Assembly: GCA_963705955.1 (NCBI GenBank)
Contig: CAVPLH010000006.1
Location: forward strand, 248,001 to 312,000
Source: WHSW01 sp963705955
GTDB taxonomy: Bacteria > Actinomycetota > Thermoleophilia > Solirubrobacterales > 70-9
Length of the DNA stretch: 64,000 nt
Direction: 5' to 3'
Part shown: positions 1 through 8,187 of the stretch, piece after piece
Numbering within the stretch: position 1 is the first letter of the stretch
Layout of the letters: each line of letters opens with the position of its first letter
Translations under genes and position numbers: made by a program
Notes under the pieces: generated by a model
The model's database searches: none
Told to the model about the DNA's origin: nothing
The model's input: only the letters and a program-made list of their open reading frames with translations

Positions 1-87
1 CTCACCGTGCTCCGCCCGGCGACTGCCGGCGCCCCGAAGGAGGACGCCGGGACCGAGCTCGAGCCCGCGTATTCGGAGGCCGGCTGA
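1..87 (+). CDS. C-terminal end of an unidentified protein (partial)
   Basis: The window opens in a frame that stays open for 28 codons and stops at TGA 85-87. The tail is polar and acidic (it ends in ELEPAYSEAG). The start lies before the window. Too little is present to assign a family. The next gene starts 79 bases downstream on the same strand. Confidence 0.45.
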   Translation, partial: LTVLRPATAGAPKEDAGTELEPAYSEAG

Positions 88-166
88 CAGCTTCGAGACC
101 GAGGCGGGACGAGAACGCTCGTCAGAGCGCCGATGACGACCCAGCTCGACTAGAGTCGCGCCGCCG

Positions 167-1135
167 ATGAAAGCGGCAGTGATCTATGAGAACGGCGGTC
201 CCGAGGTGCTGCGCCACGAGGAGGTGCCCGACCCCGAGTGTCCCGACGGCTGTCTGCTGATCGACGTCGAGGCGATCAGCATCGAGGGCGGCGACCTGCT
301 GTCGCGCGCCGGGTCGCCGCCGCCGTCGGTCCCGCACATCGTCGGGTACCTCGCCGCGGGCACGGTGGTCGAGGTCGGCCCCGGGGTCGAGAACCGCGCG
401 GTCGGCGATCGGGTCGTGACGCTCAACATGGCCGGCTCGCACGCCTCCAAGCGGGCCGTCCCCGCGATCTCGACCTGGCTGATCCCCGACGGGTTGGACG
501 CGGCTCCCGCCGCCTGCGTCCCGGTCGCGTTCGGGACCGCCCAGGAGTGCCTGTTCACCGCCGCAAACCTCGAGGCCGGGCAGACGGTCCTGATCCAAGC
601 GGGAGCGGGGGGCGTCGGGATGGCGGCGATCCAGTTGGCCAAGCAAGCCGGCGCGACGGTGATCTCGACCGCGTCGAGCGACGCCAAGCTCGAACGCCTG
701 CGGGAGTTCGGGCTCGACCACGGGATCAACTACGCCGCCGAGAGCTTCGGCGAGCGAACGCGCGAGCTGACCGGCGGGCGCGGCGTCGACGTGATCCTCG
801 ACTCGGTTGGCGGTCAGACGCTGATCGACAGCATCGGCGCGCTGGCCTACCGCGGGACGCTCGTCAGCGTGGGGGTGGCGGGACGCGCCGGTTCGACCGT
901 CGAGGCGAGGGATCTGTGGGCGCAGAACACCACGCTGCGCGGCGTCTTCCTCGGCGGAGCCCTGCTGACCGAGTACCCCCGCGTACACGGGATGATCGCC
1001 GACCTGTTCGAGCGGGTCGCGAGCGGCGGGCTGCGCGTCGAGATCGACCGGACGTTCCCGCTCGCCGAGGCCGCCGCCGCACACGCCTACATCGAGAGCC
1101 GCCAGGCGTTCGGTCGCGTCGTGCTGGCGCCGTAG
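167..1135 (+). CDS. Zinc-type alcohol dehydrogenase / quinone oxidoreductase family protein
   Basis: A 322-residue medium-chain dehydrogenase/reductase. The N-terminal GroES-like half begins MKAAVIYENGGPEVL, the usual opening of NADPH:quinone oxidoreductases. The Rossmann half carries the glycine-rich nucleotide motif QAGAGGVGMAAIQLAK at about residues 144-159. The structural-zinc cysteine cluster of alcohol dehydrogenases is not visible, which favours the zinc-free quinone reductase branch. Expected activity is NAD(P)H-dependent reduction of quinones or enones in the cytoplasm; the substrate cannot be told from sequence. The ATG at 167 is supported by the conserved N-terminus. It is followed convergently by a secreted-protein gene. 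Confidence 0.88.
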   Translation: MKAAVIYENGGPEVLRHEEVPDPECPDGCLLIDVEAISIEGGDLLSRAGSPPPSVPHIVGYLAAGTVVEVGPGVENRAVGDRVVTLNMAGSHASKRAVPAISTWLIPDGLDAAPAACVPVAFGTAQECLFTAANLEAGQTVLIQAGAGGVGMAAIQLAKQAGATVISTASSDAKLERLREFGLDHGINYAAESFGERTRELTGGRGVDVILDSVGGQTLIDSIGALAYRGTLVSVGVAGRAGSTVEARDLWAQNTTLRGVFLGGALLTEYPRVHGMIADLFERVASGGLRVEIDRTFPLAEAAAAHAYIESRQAFGRVVLAP

Positions 1136-1203
1136 GCTCGCTGACCCGCTCGCGGTTCGCCCCGGCGGGCAGCTCAGCAATCACATCCGAGCGATGAGGG
1201 TCC

Positions 1204-2851
1204 CTAGGGGTAGGACTTGCCGAAGATCTTCCGAGCCCCGCTCGCACCGTCGTTGAAGAGGAAGAAAGCCTTCCCGGGGGCCCCGCCCTGGCAGGCGGCG
1301 CCGTCGGCGTTGAACGGGTTCGCGGTGCAGTCGGACGAGATCGGCTCGGCGACGCCGAGGTCCGGACCAGCGGTCGAGCGCGAGATCCCGTTCTTGGTGT
1401 CGAGGTGGAAGGTCGGATCAGCGGCGTTCTCGAAGTGGCCGACGAACAGCTTCTCGCCGCTTCCCACGTCCTGTCGGTAGCTGACGTACGGGGTGTTCTT
1501 GGCGAACGTGATGTCCGGGTTGGTGGCATCGCCGCTGGCGCTCGACAGCGGCTGACCGCCGTTTGCGAGCTCGAAGTTGGTGCCGCCGACGAGCCGCGAG
1601 GCGAAGATCCTCTGGACGCCGTTTCGGTCCTCCGACCAGACGACCCACGGCACCGTCGGGACCTCCGGGTTCATCGTCCCGGCGGCGACCTTCGGGTCCT
1701 CGGCATCGGCGTCGACGTTACGGTTGAGGGTGCACCTGTTCTCGGCCGCGTTCGTCGTCAGGCAAGGGCCGGCGTTGTGGGCGCCCGAGGTGTCGAGCAC
1801 CTGCCCGCCCGTCGTGCTCCTGCCGAACGCCTCCCAGTGGAAACCGCCATCGACCGTCCCGTCGACGGTGCCGCCGCCGACCGCCTTGGCGGCGAAGACG
1901 CGCTCGTTGCTGACCCCGAACTGGCCGTCCTTGATCTCGTACCAGACCACCCAGGGCACGGCGTCGTTGACGCCGGCGAAAGCGATATCGGGCTCGATGC
2001 CCGCGCGCGCCGGGTCGACGTTCAGCGACGGCTCGTCGGGGGTTCCGACCGGCGACCGCTCGACCCCGACCTGCTGCCAGCAGAAGCCGCCCTACCGGGG
2101 CGCCGCCGGCCGGCTTGGTGCCGGGCGGGCAGACCGTCGTCCCCGGGCCGATCGGCTTCACGACGAAGATCTGGTTTCTGCTCGGTCCGCGCTCCTGCCA
2201 GACGATCCACGGGCCCGGCTTGGTCGTGTCGCCGGCGGCGTTGCCCCCTGCGACCTCGGGGTTCTCGGCGTCCTTATTGGTGCGGATGTTGAGCACCGGA
2301 GGCGCTCCGGTATCGGGCCTTCCCTGCCCGGCGAAGATCCACTTGTCCTGAACCGGGTCGAAGCGGGATGCGAAGACCTCCTCGCGGCCGAACGGGGCGG
2401 TGTCGTCCTCGTACCAGGTTGCCCACGGCACCGCCCGGTCGGTACCGGCGAAGTCGATCGACGGGGCTTCCGCATCGCGGGTCTGGTCGAAGTTCAGGGA
2501 GCTGAGGAAGGTCGGTGAGCCGCTCGAGGCGCCATTGATCGTCCCGTGGCCCTTCGTCACCCACGCTCCACCGGCGAACGCGCGCGAGAAGACCTGCTGC
2601 GCGCCGCTCGTCTGCTTTTCGAAGTCCGTCCACGGAACCGCGACGGCGCCCGCCGTGGTCGTGCCCCCGACCGCGTCGAGCTCACCGGCGTCTGTTCCGG
2701 CGGAGATCCCGGCCGGGCCGTCGACGTCAGCGCGGCTATCGAGGTTGACGAACGCCGCCATCGCGGTAGCGGCAAGGACGGCCAGGGCGACGGCAGTCAG
2801 CGCGAAGCCCGCCGCGATCAACCGTGAGTGCCTAGAGCTCGAGCCTTGCAT
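1204..2851 (-). pseudogene. Secreted repeat protein, interrupted by a frameshift
   Basis: An exported protein of roughly 545 residues split between two frames. The N-terminus has a basic stretch and a hydrophobic segment (LIAAGFALTAVALAVLAATA) typical of a Sec signal peptide. The rest contains repeated units of the form VPWxxWxE...QxVFxxxF/RIFASRL, spaced about 60-80 residues, such as VPWTDFEKQTSGAQQVFSRA, VPWATWYEDD, PWIVWQERGPSRNQIFVV, VPWVVWYEIKDG and VPWVVWSEDRNGVQRIFASR. This resembles beta-propeller-like blades. The frame changes at about 2088-2098: after GGAPVG the reading should move to GFCWQQVGVE. Both halves keep the same repeat style, so a single indel explains the break. No enzymatic motif was seen. 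Function unknown; probably a cell-surface or extracellular protein. Confidence 0.72.
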
Positions 2852-3023
2852 GCCGCGCCTCCATCGGTCCCGGGTCGATTCGTCGCTCTCAACCTATGCT
2901 CGGACCTAAGGCGCGCCTAAGTTGTGAGGGCCGTCAGCGGCGGGTCGGCTCGGCAGTGGTCGCGGTCAGCATCGTCGCGGTGAGCAGCGTGTGGTCATCG
3001 TCGAGCGGTTCGGCGGCGAGGCA

Positions 3024-3611
3024 CTAGCCACTACGCACCGGGCGGCCGCTCGGGCGCGGGCGCTCCGGCGCCGCGTACCGATACGCCGCGACCACGACGA
3101 CGGGTACCGCGGTCCCCGCCAGCAAGACCACCAGCCAACTCGAGGTTGCGTCCGTTCCTGACCCGAGCGTATGAACGACGCCGAGCACGTAGACGGCGAG
3201 CGTCCAGCGATGAAGACGGCGCCATGTCGCGACTCCGATCCAGCGCCTGGCGTAGAAGCTGAGGCCGAGGATGGCCGCCAACCACCCGCCGGCGATCCCG
3301 AGCCCGTTCCAGAACGGCCTCACCGGGGTCGCGAACGGGACCAGGATCCCGGTCAGGCCCGGGTTCAGATACGAGTCCCCCAGCAACAGCGCCCCGTGGC
3401 CGATGATCGCGAGCAGGCCGATCAGCGAGGTCGCTTCGTGCAGGGTCTTCAACCGCGCGGTGCTCCCGGGCCGAGAGCCGACCCGCCCCGACATCGCTAA
3501 ACCGAGTCCGACCGAGATCGAGACGAGCAGCATCGCGACGATGCCCAGCGAACGGCTGGCCAGCCAATAGGCGTGTTGGGTCGGGTCGGTATACGACGCG
3601 GAACCGGTCAC
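3024..3611 (-). CDS. Ferric-reductase-like transmembrane protein (cytochrome b-type)
   Basis: About 195 residues with five or six hydrophobic helices and histidines placed as haem ligands (LKTLHEAT, IIGHGALL, RRLHRWT, LGVVHTLG). This matches the ferric reductase / MsrQ-type transmembrane domain, which carries electrons across the membrane through b haems. The GTG at 3611 is chosen because it forms a GTGA overlap with the stop of the upstream apbE gene; the longer upstream reading is Arg-rich and shadow-like. Its place with ApbE suggests an extracytoplasmic electron-transfer chain that uses covalent flavin. The neighbourhood lacks an obvious FMN-binding-domain partner. Confidence 0.8.
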   Translation of the reverse strand: MTGSASYTDPTQHAYWLASRSLGIVAMLLVSISVGLGLAMSGRVGSRPGSTARLKTLHEATSLIGLLAIIGHGALLLGDSYLNPGLTGILVPFATPVRPFWNGLGIAGGWLAAILGLSFYARRWIGVATWRRLHRWTLAVYVLGVVHTLGSGTDATSSWLVVLLAGTAVPVVVVAAYRYAAPERPRPSGRPVRSG

Positions 3612-4573
3612 CGGGCCACCCCCAGGGCGTCCTCGAGCGGCAGTTCCGCGCCGACGACGTCGACCGTGCCGTGATCGTCGATCAGCAAACCGCCGTGGCG
3701 GGAGAGCACGTTCCGGCCCCGCTCGGGCCCGCCGAGCAGGGCGGTCTTTGCCAAGCACTCAGCCTCGATCGCCGTCCGCGCCAGCGCCGTCGCCTGGACG
3801 ACGCCCGTCCACGCCGGCCTGCCGGTTGCCGGGTCGATGATGTGATGGGCGTAGTCGCCCCGCGTCGTCTTCCAGATCCGGCGATCGAGCCCGCTCGTCG
3901 CGACGCCTCCGCGGCTGAGCTGAAACCGATGAGCGCGTTCCCCGGTCATCGGGTGGCTGACATCGACCGCCCGCGGAGCCCCGCCACGCCCGCCGATCCG
4001 CAGGTCGCCACCGCAATCGACCGCGAACGACGTGTACGCCGCGAGCTTGCGCGCCGCCGCATCCGCGGCCCAGCCCTTTGCGATCCCCCCGCTGTCGATC
4101 CGGATCCCCGCCGGCCGCCGAATCGCTCCGTCGGCGCGGTCGGCGACGATCCCTTGCCAGCGGCGCCGTGGGTCGGCCTCGGCCGGCCGGCGCCGCGGCG
4201 CGACCACGAGCGCCTCGGTCAGCGATGCCGGCGTCTGCCCCAGCCGCGAGGACCCGTAACCCAGCGCCTCGAGATGATCGACCACCGTCGGGTCGACCAT
4301 CCCGGCGCTGCGCTCGGCCGCTGCCGCGGCGGCTTCGACGAAGGCGAGCATCAGCTCGCTGGCCGGGACGACCTCGCGGGGGTCGCGGTTCAACCGGGCG
4401 AGCTCGCTCTCCGGATCAAAGCGCGACAGCTCACGGTGCATGCGTCGCAGACCGAGCTCGATCTCGATCGCCGTCAATTGGGGTGGTTGAGTCTCCGGAT
4501 CCTGGGGTGCGCCGATCAGCAGTCGCACCCGCGAGCCGAACAGATCGAACGCGCGCTCGAGCTCGGCGAGCAT
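3608..4573 (-). CDS. apbE: FAD:protein FMN transferase
   Basis: A 321-residue ApbE family enzyme, which transfers FMN from FAD onto a Thr/Ser of target redox proteins. Visible family signatures are FDPESELARLN near residue 55, the metal/flavin loop IRIDSGGIAKGWAAD near residue 175, VDCGGDLRIGG, and the C-terminal Asp/His region DYAHHIIDPATGRPAW. No lipobox or signal peptide is evident, so it may act in the cytoplasm or at its face; many homologues are lipoproteins. It overlaps the membrane reductase by GTGA and directly follows the small anchored protein (1-base gap), so the three form an operon. The enzyme family is certain, its target is not. Confidence 0.9.
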   Translation of the reverse strand: MLAELERAFDLFGSRVRLLIGAPQDPETQPPQLTAIEIELGLRRMHRELSRFDPESELARLNRDPREVVPASELMLAFVEAAAAAAERSAGMVDPTVVDHLEALGYGSSRLGQTPASLTEALVVAPRRRPAEADPRRRWQGIVADRADGAIRRPAGIRIDSGGIAKGWAADAAARKLAAYTSFAVDCGGDLRIGGRGGAPRAVDVSHPMTGERAHRFQLSRGGVATSGLDRRIWKTTRGDYAHHIIDPATGRPAWTGVVQATALARTAIEAECLAKTALLGGPERGRNVLSRHGGLLIDDHGTVDVVGAELPLEDALGVAR

Positions 4574-4574
4574 C

Positions 4575-4874
4575 TCAGGACGTGGTCGTCTGTACCGGGG
4601 TCGGAGGCGGTACGTTCGCGGGTGCGACCGCCGCCGGCGGAGCGACGACGATCACCCCGTTCTCCTCGGTGACGACCGGGGCCGTCGTGCGCGACTGAGC
4701 TTCCGGCTTTCGTGCCTTGGCGATCTTCGGTCCGAGCGCCGGGTCGTTGCCGTTGGCCATCTGGACCCAGAGCAGGCTCGTGATCAGGATCGCAGTCACG
4801 AGGCTGGCGAGCGCGATCGACAGCACCGCGCGGGAGAGCCGGATCCGGGTGACCCTGGTCTGTGCTGGGCTCAT
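4575..4874 (-). CDS. Small single-pass membrane protein of the apbE operon
   Basis: 99 residues: a short basic N-terminus, one membrane helix (LSIALASLVTAILITSLLWV, about 18-37), then a polar linker and a Pro/Ala/Val-rich external tail ending in TTTS. It is the first gene of the minus-strand operon with apbE and the membrane reductase. It does not contain a full FMN-binding domain or the short D-x-S/T-G-A-T flavinylation motif, so I cannot call it the ApbE substrate, although its Thr/Ser-rich end is exposed. Function unrecognised. Confidence 0.7.
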   Translation of the reverse strand: MSPAQTRVTRIRLSRAVLSIALASLVTAILITSLLWVQMANGNDPALGPKIAKARKPEAQSRTTAPVVTEENGVIVVAPPAAVAPANVPPPTPVQTTTS

Positions 4875-4918
4875 GGGCGCAACGGTGGCGGGCGGTGTTC
4901 AAGGGTTTGTAAGCCCCG

Positions 4919-4936
4919 GATTAGAAGCTTCTTATC
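4919..4936. promoter_or_regulatory. 18-bp near-palindrome in the apbE / two-component divergent promoter region
   Basis: GATTAGAAGCTTCTTATC is palindromic except for one mismatched pair, and lies in the 103-base gap between the divergent starts at 4874 and 4978. It is unusually AT-rich for this chromosome. A TTGTAAG copy sits just to its left (4908-4914 region), so direct repeats of the OmpR-regulator kind are also possible. A likely operator for the adjacent response regulator (inference). Confidence 0.45.
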
Positions 4937-4977
4937 TCCACGCGTCAGGGTGTCGGGCCGCACCTACGATCGAAGCG

Positions 4978-5655
4978 ATGCGAATCCTGATCATCGAGGA
5001 CGAGCGCGGAATCGCCGAATTCCTGCGCCGAGCGCTCCAGTCCGAGGGCTTCGCGAGCGATCGCGCCGCCGATGGTCGCGCGGGCGAGGGAATGGCTCTC
5101 TCGGGTGATTACGACCTGGTTCTTCTCGACGTCCGTCTGCCTCACCGCTCCGGGCATCAGGTCCTGGCCTCGATTCGTGCCAGTCGCCCGGAGCTACCGG
5201 TGATCCTGGTCACCGCCCTGGGGCAGAAGCAGGACGTCATCGACGGCCTCGACCTCGGCGCCGACGACTACGTCACCAAGCCGTTCGACCTCGATGAGCT
5301 GATCGCCCGAATCCGCGCCCAGCTTCGCCGCCCCGCGCAGCGGAATCCGAGCCGCCTCGAGGCCGGCGACATCGAGGTCGACCTTCGCACTCGCGAGGTC
5401 AGCCGCGCCGGCGCGTCGGTGCACCTGACCGCGCGCGAGTTCGAGTTGCTCGTCTACCTGATGCGCCACCCGAACCAGGTCCTGACGCGCGAGCAGATCC
5501 TGAACGGCGTCTGGGGCTATGACTTCGATCCCGGTACGAACGTGCTCAGCGTCTACGTCAACTACTTGAGGCGCAAGCTCACGGTCGAGGAGAGCCCGCC
5601 GCCGATCCAGACTGTGCGCGCGATCGGCTTCAAGCTGGCGGTCCCGCGTGCGTAG
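4978..5655 (+). CDS. OmpR/PhoB-family response regulator
   Basis: 225 residues. The receiver domain starts MRILIIEDERG (acidic pair E8/D9), with phospho-acceptor Asp51 in LVLLDVRLP, the conserved Thr/Ala switch region (LVTAL) and Lys101 in VTKPFDLDEL. A C-terminal winged helix follows (LTAREFELLVYLMRHPNQVL, then VYVNYLRRKL). Its stop overlaps the GTG of the histidine kinase by 8 bases, giving a translationally coupled pair. It probably controls the divergent apbE operon through the palindrome between them (inference from layout). The ATG at 4978 gives the standard receiver N-terminus; longer upstream frames are not supported. Confidence 0.95.
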   Translation: MRILIIEDERGIAEFLRRALQSEGFASDRAADGRAGEGMALSGDYDLVLLDVRLPHRSGHQVLASIRASRPELPVILVTALGQKQDVIDGLDLGADDYVTKPFDLDELIARIRAQLRRPAQRNPSRLEAGDIEVDLRTREVSRAGASVHLTAREFELLVYLMRHPNQVLTREQILNGVWGYDFDPGTNVLSVYVNYLRRKLTVEESPPPIQTVRAIGFKLAVPRA

Positions 5656-7189
5656 GTTGTTGCCGAGCGGCCTGCGCGGCAGGCTGGTCGCCGCAATCCT
5701 GCTCGTTGCGGTGGTCGTTCTCACAGGCAGCTTCTTCGCCCTGCACCAGGCGACCGGCGCCGAGATCCGCAGCGGCATAGACGATCGTCTGCGGGCCGAT
5801 CTGAACGAGTTTCAAGCGTCTCCCGCAGGCCGCTCCAGAACACCCGGCGAGCTCGAGCGGCGAGGCCGGGCGTTCATCGCCGGACAGGGCTATCACCCCG
5901 ACTCGCGAATCTTCGTGATCGCCCCGCGCGGTCGCCCCGTGGTCACCGATCAGGGCAATCTGATCAGGGAGGAACGATCCGAGGGCGCCGCGGAGCGCGA
6001 CCGCGAGGGTGACGCCGGCCCGGAGCCGCGCAGTTCCATCGACCTCTTCTCGACGCCGGCCGGGCTCGCGAGCATGGATCTGAACGGTGGCGGAGCGCTC
6101 AGGGTCCTGACCGAGCCGGTCACCGCGGGCCGGCGCCCGATCGGCAGCTTCCGGGTCGCCGAATCGCTCGGGCAGGTGGGGTTCGCCCAGGGCAGCCTGC
6201 GCGACATCCTCTTGATCGTCGGCGCGATCGCATTGGTGGTCCTGGTCGGCGCGACGCTGTGGATCGCAGCGCTGATCGCGCGGCCGCTCGTCCGGATCGC
6301 TCGATTCGCGGCCGAGATCGACGCTCAAGATCTCGATCAGCGACTTCGAACCGACGGCGGACCGAAGGAGGTCCGGATCCTCGCCGGCTCGTTCAACCGG
6401 ATGCTCGACCGTCTGCAGGCGGCGATCAAGCGAGAACGCGAATTCGTCGCCGATGCGTCGCACGAGTTGCGGACCCCGGTGACGATCGCCCACGGCGAGC
6501 TCGATCTCCTCCGCCGGGACGCCTCGGGGGACGAGCGCGAGCGGCTCGACGTGGTGCGCCGCGAACTGCAGCGGATGGAGCGCCTGATCACCGAGATGCT
6601 GTCGCTGGCGGCCCAGGAGTCGGGCGAGGCGCTGCGACGCGAGCCGGTCGAGATCGCCGACCTGCTCGCCGATCTTCGCCGGGATGCGCCGTTGTTGGGC
6701 CCACGCCGCTTCGAGATCGCCGATCTCGACGGAACCGTGGATGCCGATCTCGACCGCCTCACGCAAGTCTTTCGCAACCTGCTGGCAAACGCGGTGGCCC
6801 ATACGGAGGCCGGAGGCGAGATCCGGCTCGAAGCGGAGCCCCGCGGCGATCGGGTCCGCTTCACGGTCACCGACTCGGGCCCCGGGTTCCCGCCCGGTGA
6901 GGCGGACCGGCTGTTCGACCGCTTCTACCGCAGCGGCCAGAGCCGCGCCCGCAACGGCGACGGGAGTGGTCTCGGCCTCGCGATCGCCCGCGCGATCGTC
7001 GAGGCGCACGGTGGGCGGATCTGGGCCACCGGGGGCGCCGATCAGGGCGCCTCGATCAGCTTCGAGCTGCCCGCCTATCGGCCCCACTCCTCCGGGGCGA
7101 AAGCGAAGCGCTCGGCGAATCAGGCGCTGACCACGGCCTCCTCGCGCTCCGAGACCTTCGACGCGAGTTCGACGCACCGGTTCGAGTAG
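5648..7189 (+). CDS. Membrane sensor histidine kinase (HAMP-HisKA-HATPase)
   Basis: 513 residues from GTG 5648. It has transmembrane helix 1 at about residues 13-32, an extracytoplasmic sensor of roughly 140 residues, transmembrane helix 2 at about 183-206, then HAMP. The HisKA phospho-acceptor is His272 in ASHELRTPV. The ATPase has N box NLLANAVAHT, G1 DSGPGFPPGE and G2 GSGLGLAIARAIVEAHGG. It is the partner of the preceding regulator. Its last 70 bases overlap convergently the 3' end of gap, so the C-terminal tail after the kinase domain may be non-essential. Confidence 0.94.
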   Translation: MRRLLPSGLRGRLVAAILLVAVVVLTGSFFALHQATGAEIRSGIDDRLRADLNEFQASPAGRSRTPGELERRGRAFIAGQGYHPDSRIFVIAPRGRPVVTDQGNLIREERSEGAAERDREGDAGPEPRSSIDLFSTPAGLASMDLNGGGALRVLTEPVTAGRRPIGSFRVAESLGQVGFAQGSLRDILLIVGAIALVVLVGATLWIAALIARPLVRIARFAAEIDAQDLDQRLRTDGGPKEVRILAGSFNRMLDRLQAAIKREREFVADASHELRTPVTIAHGELDLLRRDASGDERERLDVVRRELQRMERLITEMLSLAAQESGEALRREPVEIADLLADLRRDAPLLGPRRFEIADLDGTVDADLDRLTQVFRNLLANAVAHTEAGGEIRLEAEPRGDRVRFTVTDSGPGFPPGEADRLFDRFYRSGQSRARNGDGSGLGLAIARAIVEAHGGRIWATGGADQGASISFELPAYRPHSSGAKAKRSANQALTTASSRSETFDASSTHRFE

Positions 7190-8148
7190 CCCCACTCGTT
7201 GTCGTACCAGGCCACCACCTTGAGCATCCGGCCGCCGATCACCATCGTCTGGTCGGCGTCGAAGATCGATGAGTGCGGGTCCTTGACGATGTCGGTGGAG
7301 ACGATCGGGTCCTCGGTGTAGGCGAGGATGCCGCGCAGCGGACCGTCCGCTGCTTGCGCGACGGCGCGATTGATCTCCTCGACCGTTGTCTCCCGCGAGA
7401 GCTCGCAGGTGAGGTCGACGACCGAGCCGGTGGCGACCGGCGCCCGCACCGCGATCCCGTTCAGGCGTCCGGCCAGCTCCGGCAGGACGACCCCGACCGC
7501 CTTCGCAGCGCCGGTCGTAGTCGGGATCAGGTTGATCGCCGCCGCCCGGGCTCGGCGCGGGTCCTTGTGCGGTGTGTCCTGGAGACGCTGGTCGGCCGTG
7601 TAGGCGTGGATCGTGGTCATCAGTCCGTGGTCGATCCCCGCCGTCTCGTGGATCACCTTCGCGACCGGCGCCAGGCAGTTGGTCGTGCACGACGCGTTGG
7701 AGATGATCTGGTGAGAGTCGGGGTCATAGGCCTCGTCGAAGTTGACTCCGAGGGCGACCGTGACGTCGGGCTCCTTCACCGGCGCTGAGACGATCACCTT
7801 CCGCGCTCCGGCCTCGAGGTGCTTGGCGGCGTCGGCGCGGGCTCTGAACCGGCCCGTGGACTCGATCACGACCTCGACCCCGAGCGCTCCCCAGGGCAGC
7901 GCTCCCGGGTCGGTCTCCGAGAGCACCCGGACCTCCGCGCCGTCGACGGTGATCGCGCCGTCGCCGGCCTCGACCACGCCCGGGAATCGACCGTAGATCG
8001 AGTCGTACTTGAGCAGGTGGGCGAGCGTCGCCTCGTCGGTGACGTCGTTCACGGCGACGAACTCGACGTCCGAGCCGGCCTCGTAAGCGGCACGGAGGAG
8101 GTTGCGCCCGATGCGCCCGAACCCGTTGATTCCGATCCTCGTGGACAT
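7120..8148 (-). CDS. gap: Type I glyceraldehyde-3-phosphate dehydrogenase
   Basis: 342 residues, the normal family length. The NAD-binding N-terminus is TRIGINGFGRIGRN. The catalytic Cys lies in ISNASCTTNCLAP near residue 155, with the paired His in the TTIHAYTADQ segment. The phosphate-binding segments and the C-terminal YDNEWGYSNRCVEL are intact. It oxidises glyceraldehyde-3-phosphate in glycolysis, or runs in reverse in gluconeogenesis. It stands alone here rather than with pgk and tpi. An AGGAG-like sequence lies upstream of ATG 8148. Confidence 0.97.
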   Translation of the reverse strand: MSTRIGINGFGRIGRNLLRAAYEAGSDVEFVAVNDVTDEATLAHLLKYDSIYGRFPGVVEAGDGAITVDGAEVRVLSETDPGALPWGALGVEVVIESTGRFRARADAAKHLEAGARKVIVSAPVKEPDVTVALGVNFDEAYDPDSHQIISNASCTTNCLAPVAKVIHETAGIDHGLMTTIHAYTADQRLQDTPHKDPRRARAAAINLIPTTTGAAKAVGVVLPELAGRLNGIAVRAPVATGSVVDLTCELSRETTVEEINRAVAQAADGPLRGILAYTEDPIVSTDIVKDPHSSIFDADQTMVIGGRMLKVVAWYDNEWGYSNRCVELASKVSEREEAVVSA

Positions 8149-8187
8149 CCGGTCTCCTTTTCTCTGCCCGAGGTCGCGTCCGCTGCC

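Noticed and set aside
122..1180. Long antisense open frame over the quinone oxidoreductase, and many similar ones elsewhere
   Set aside because: Such frames follow from third-position GC bias. Their products are Arg/Pro-rich without domains, and they cover well-supported genes.
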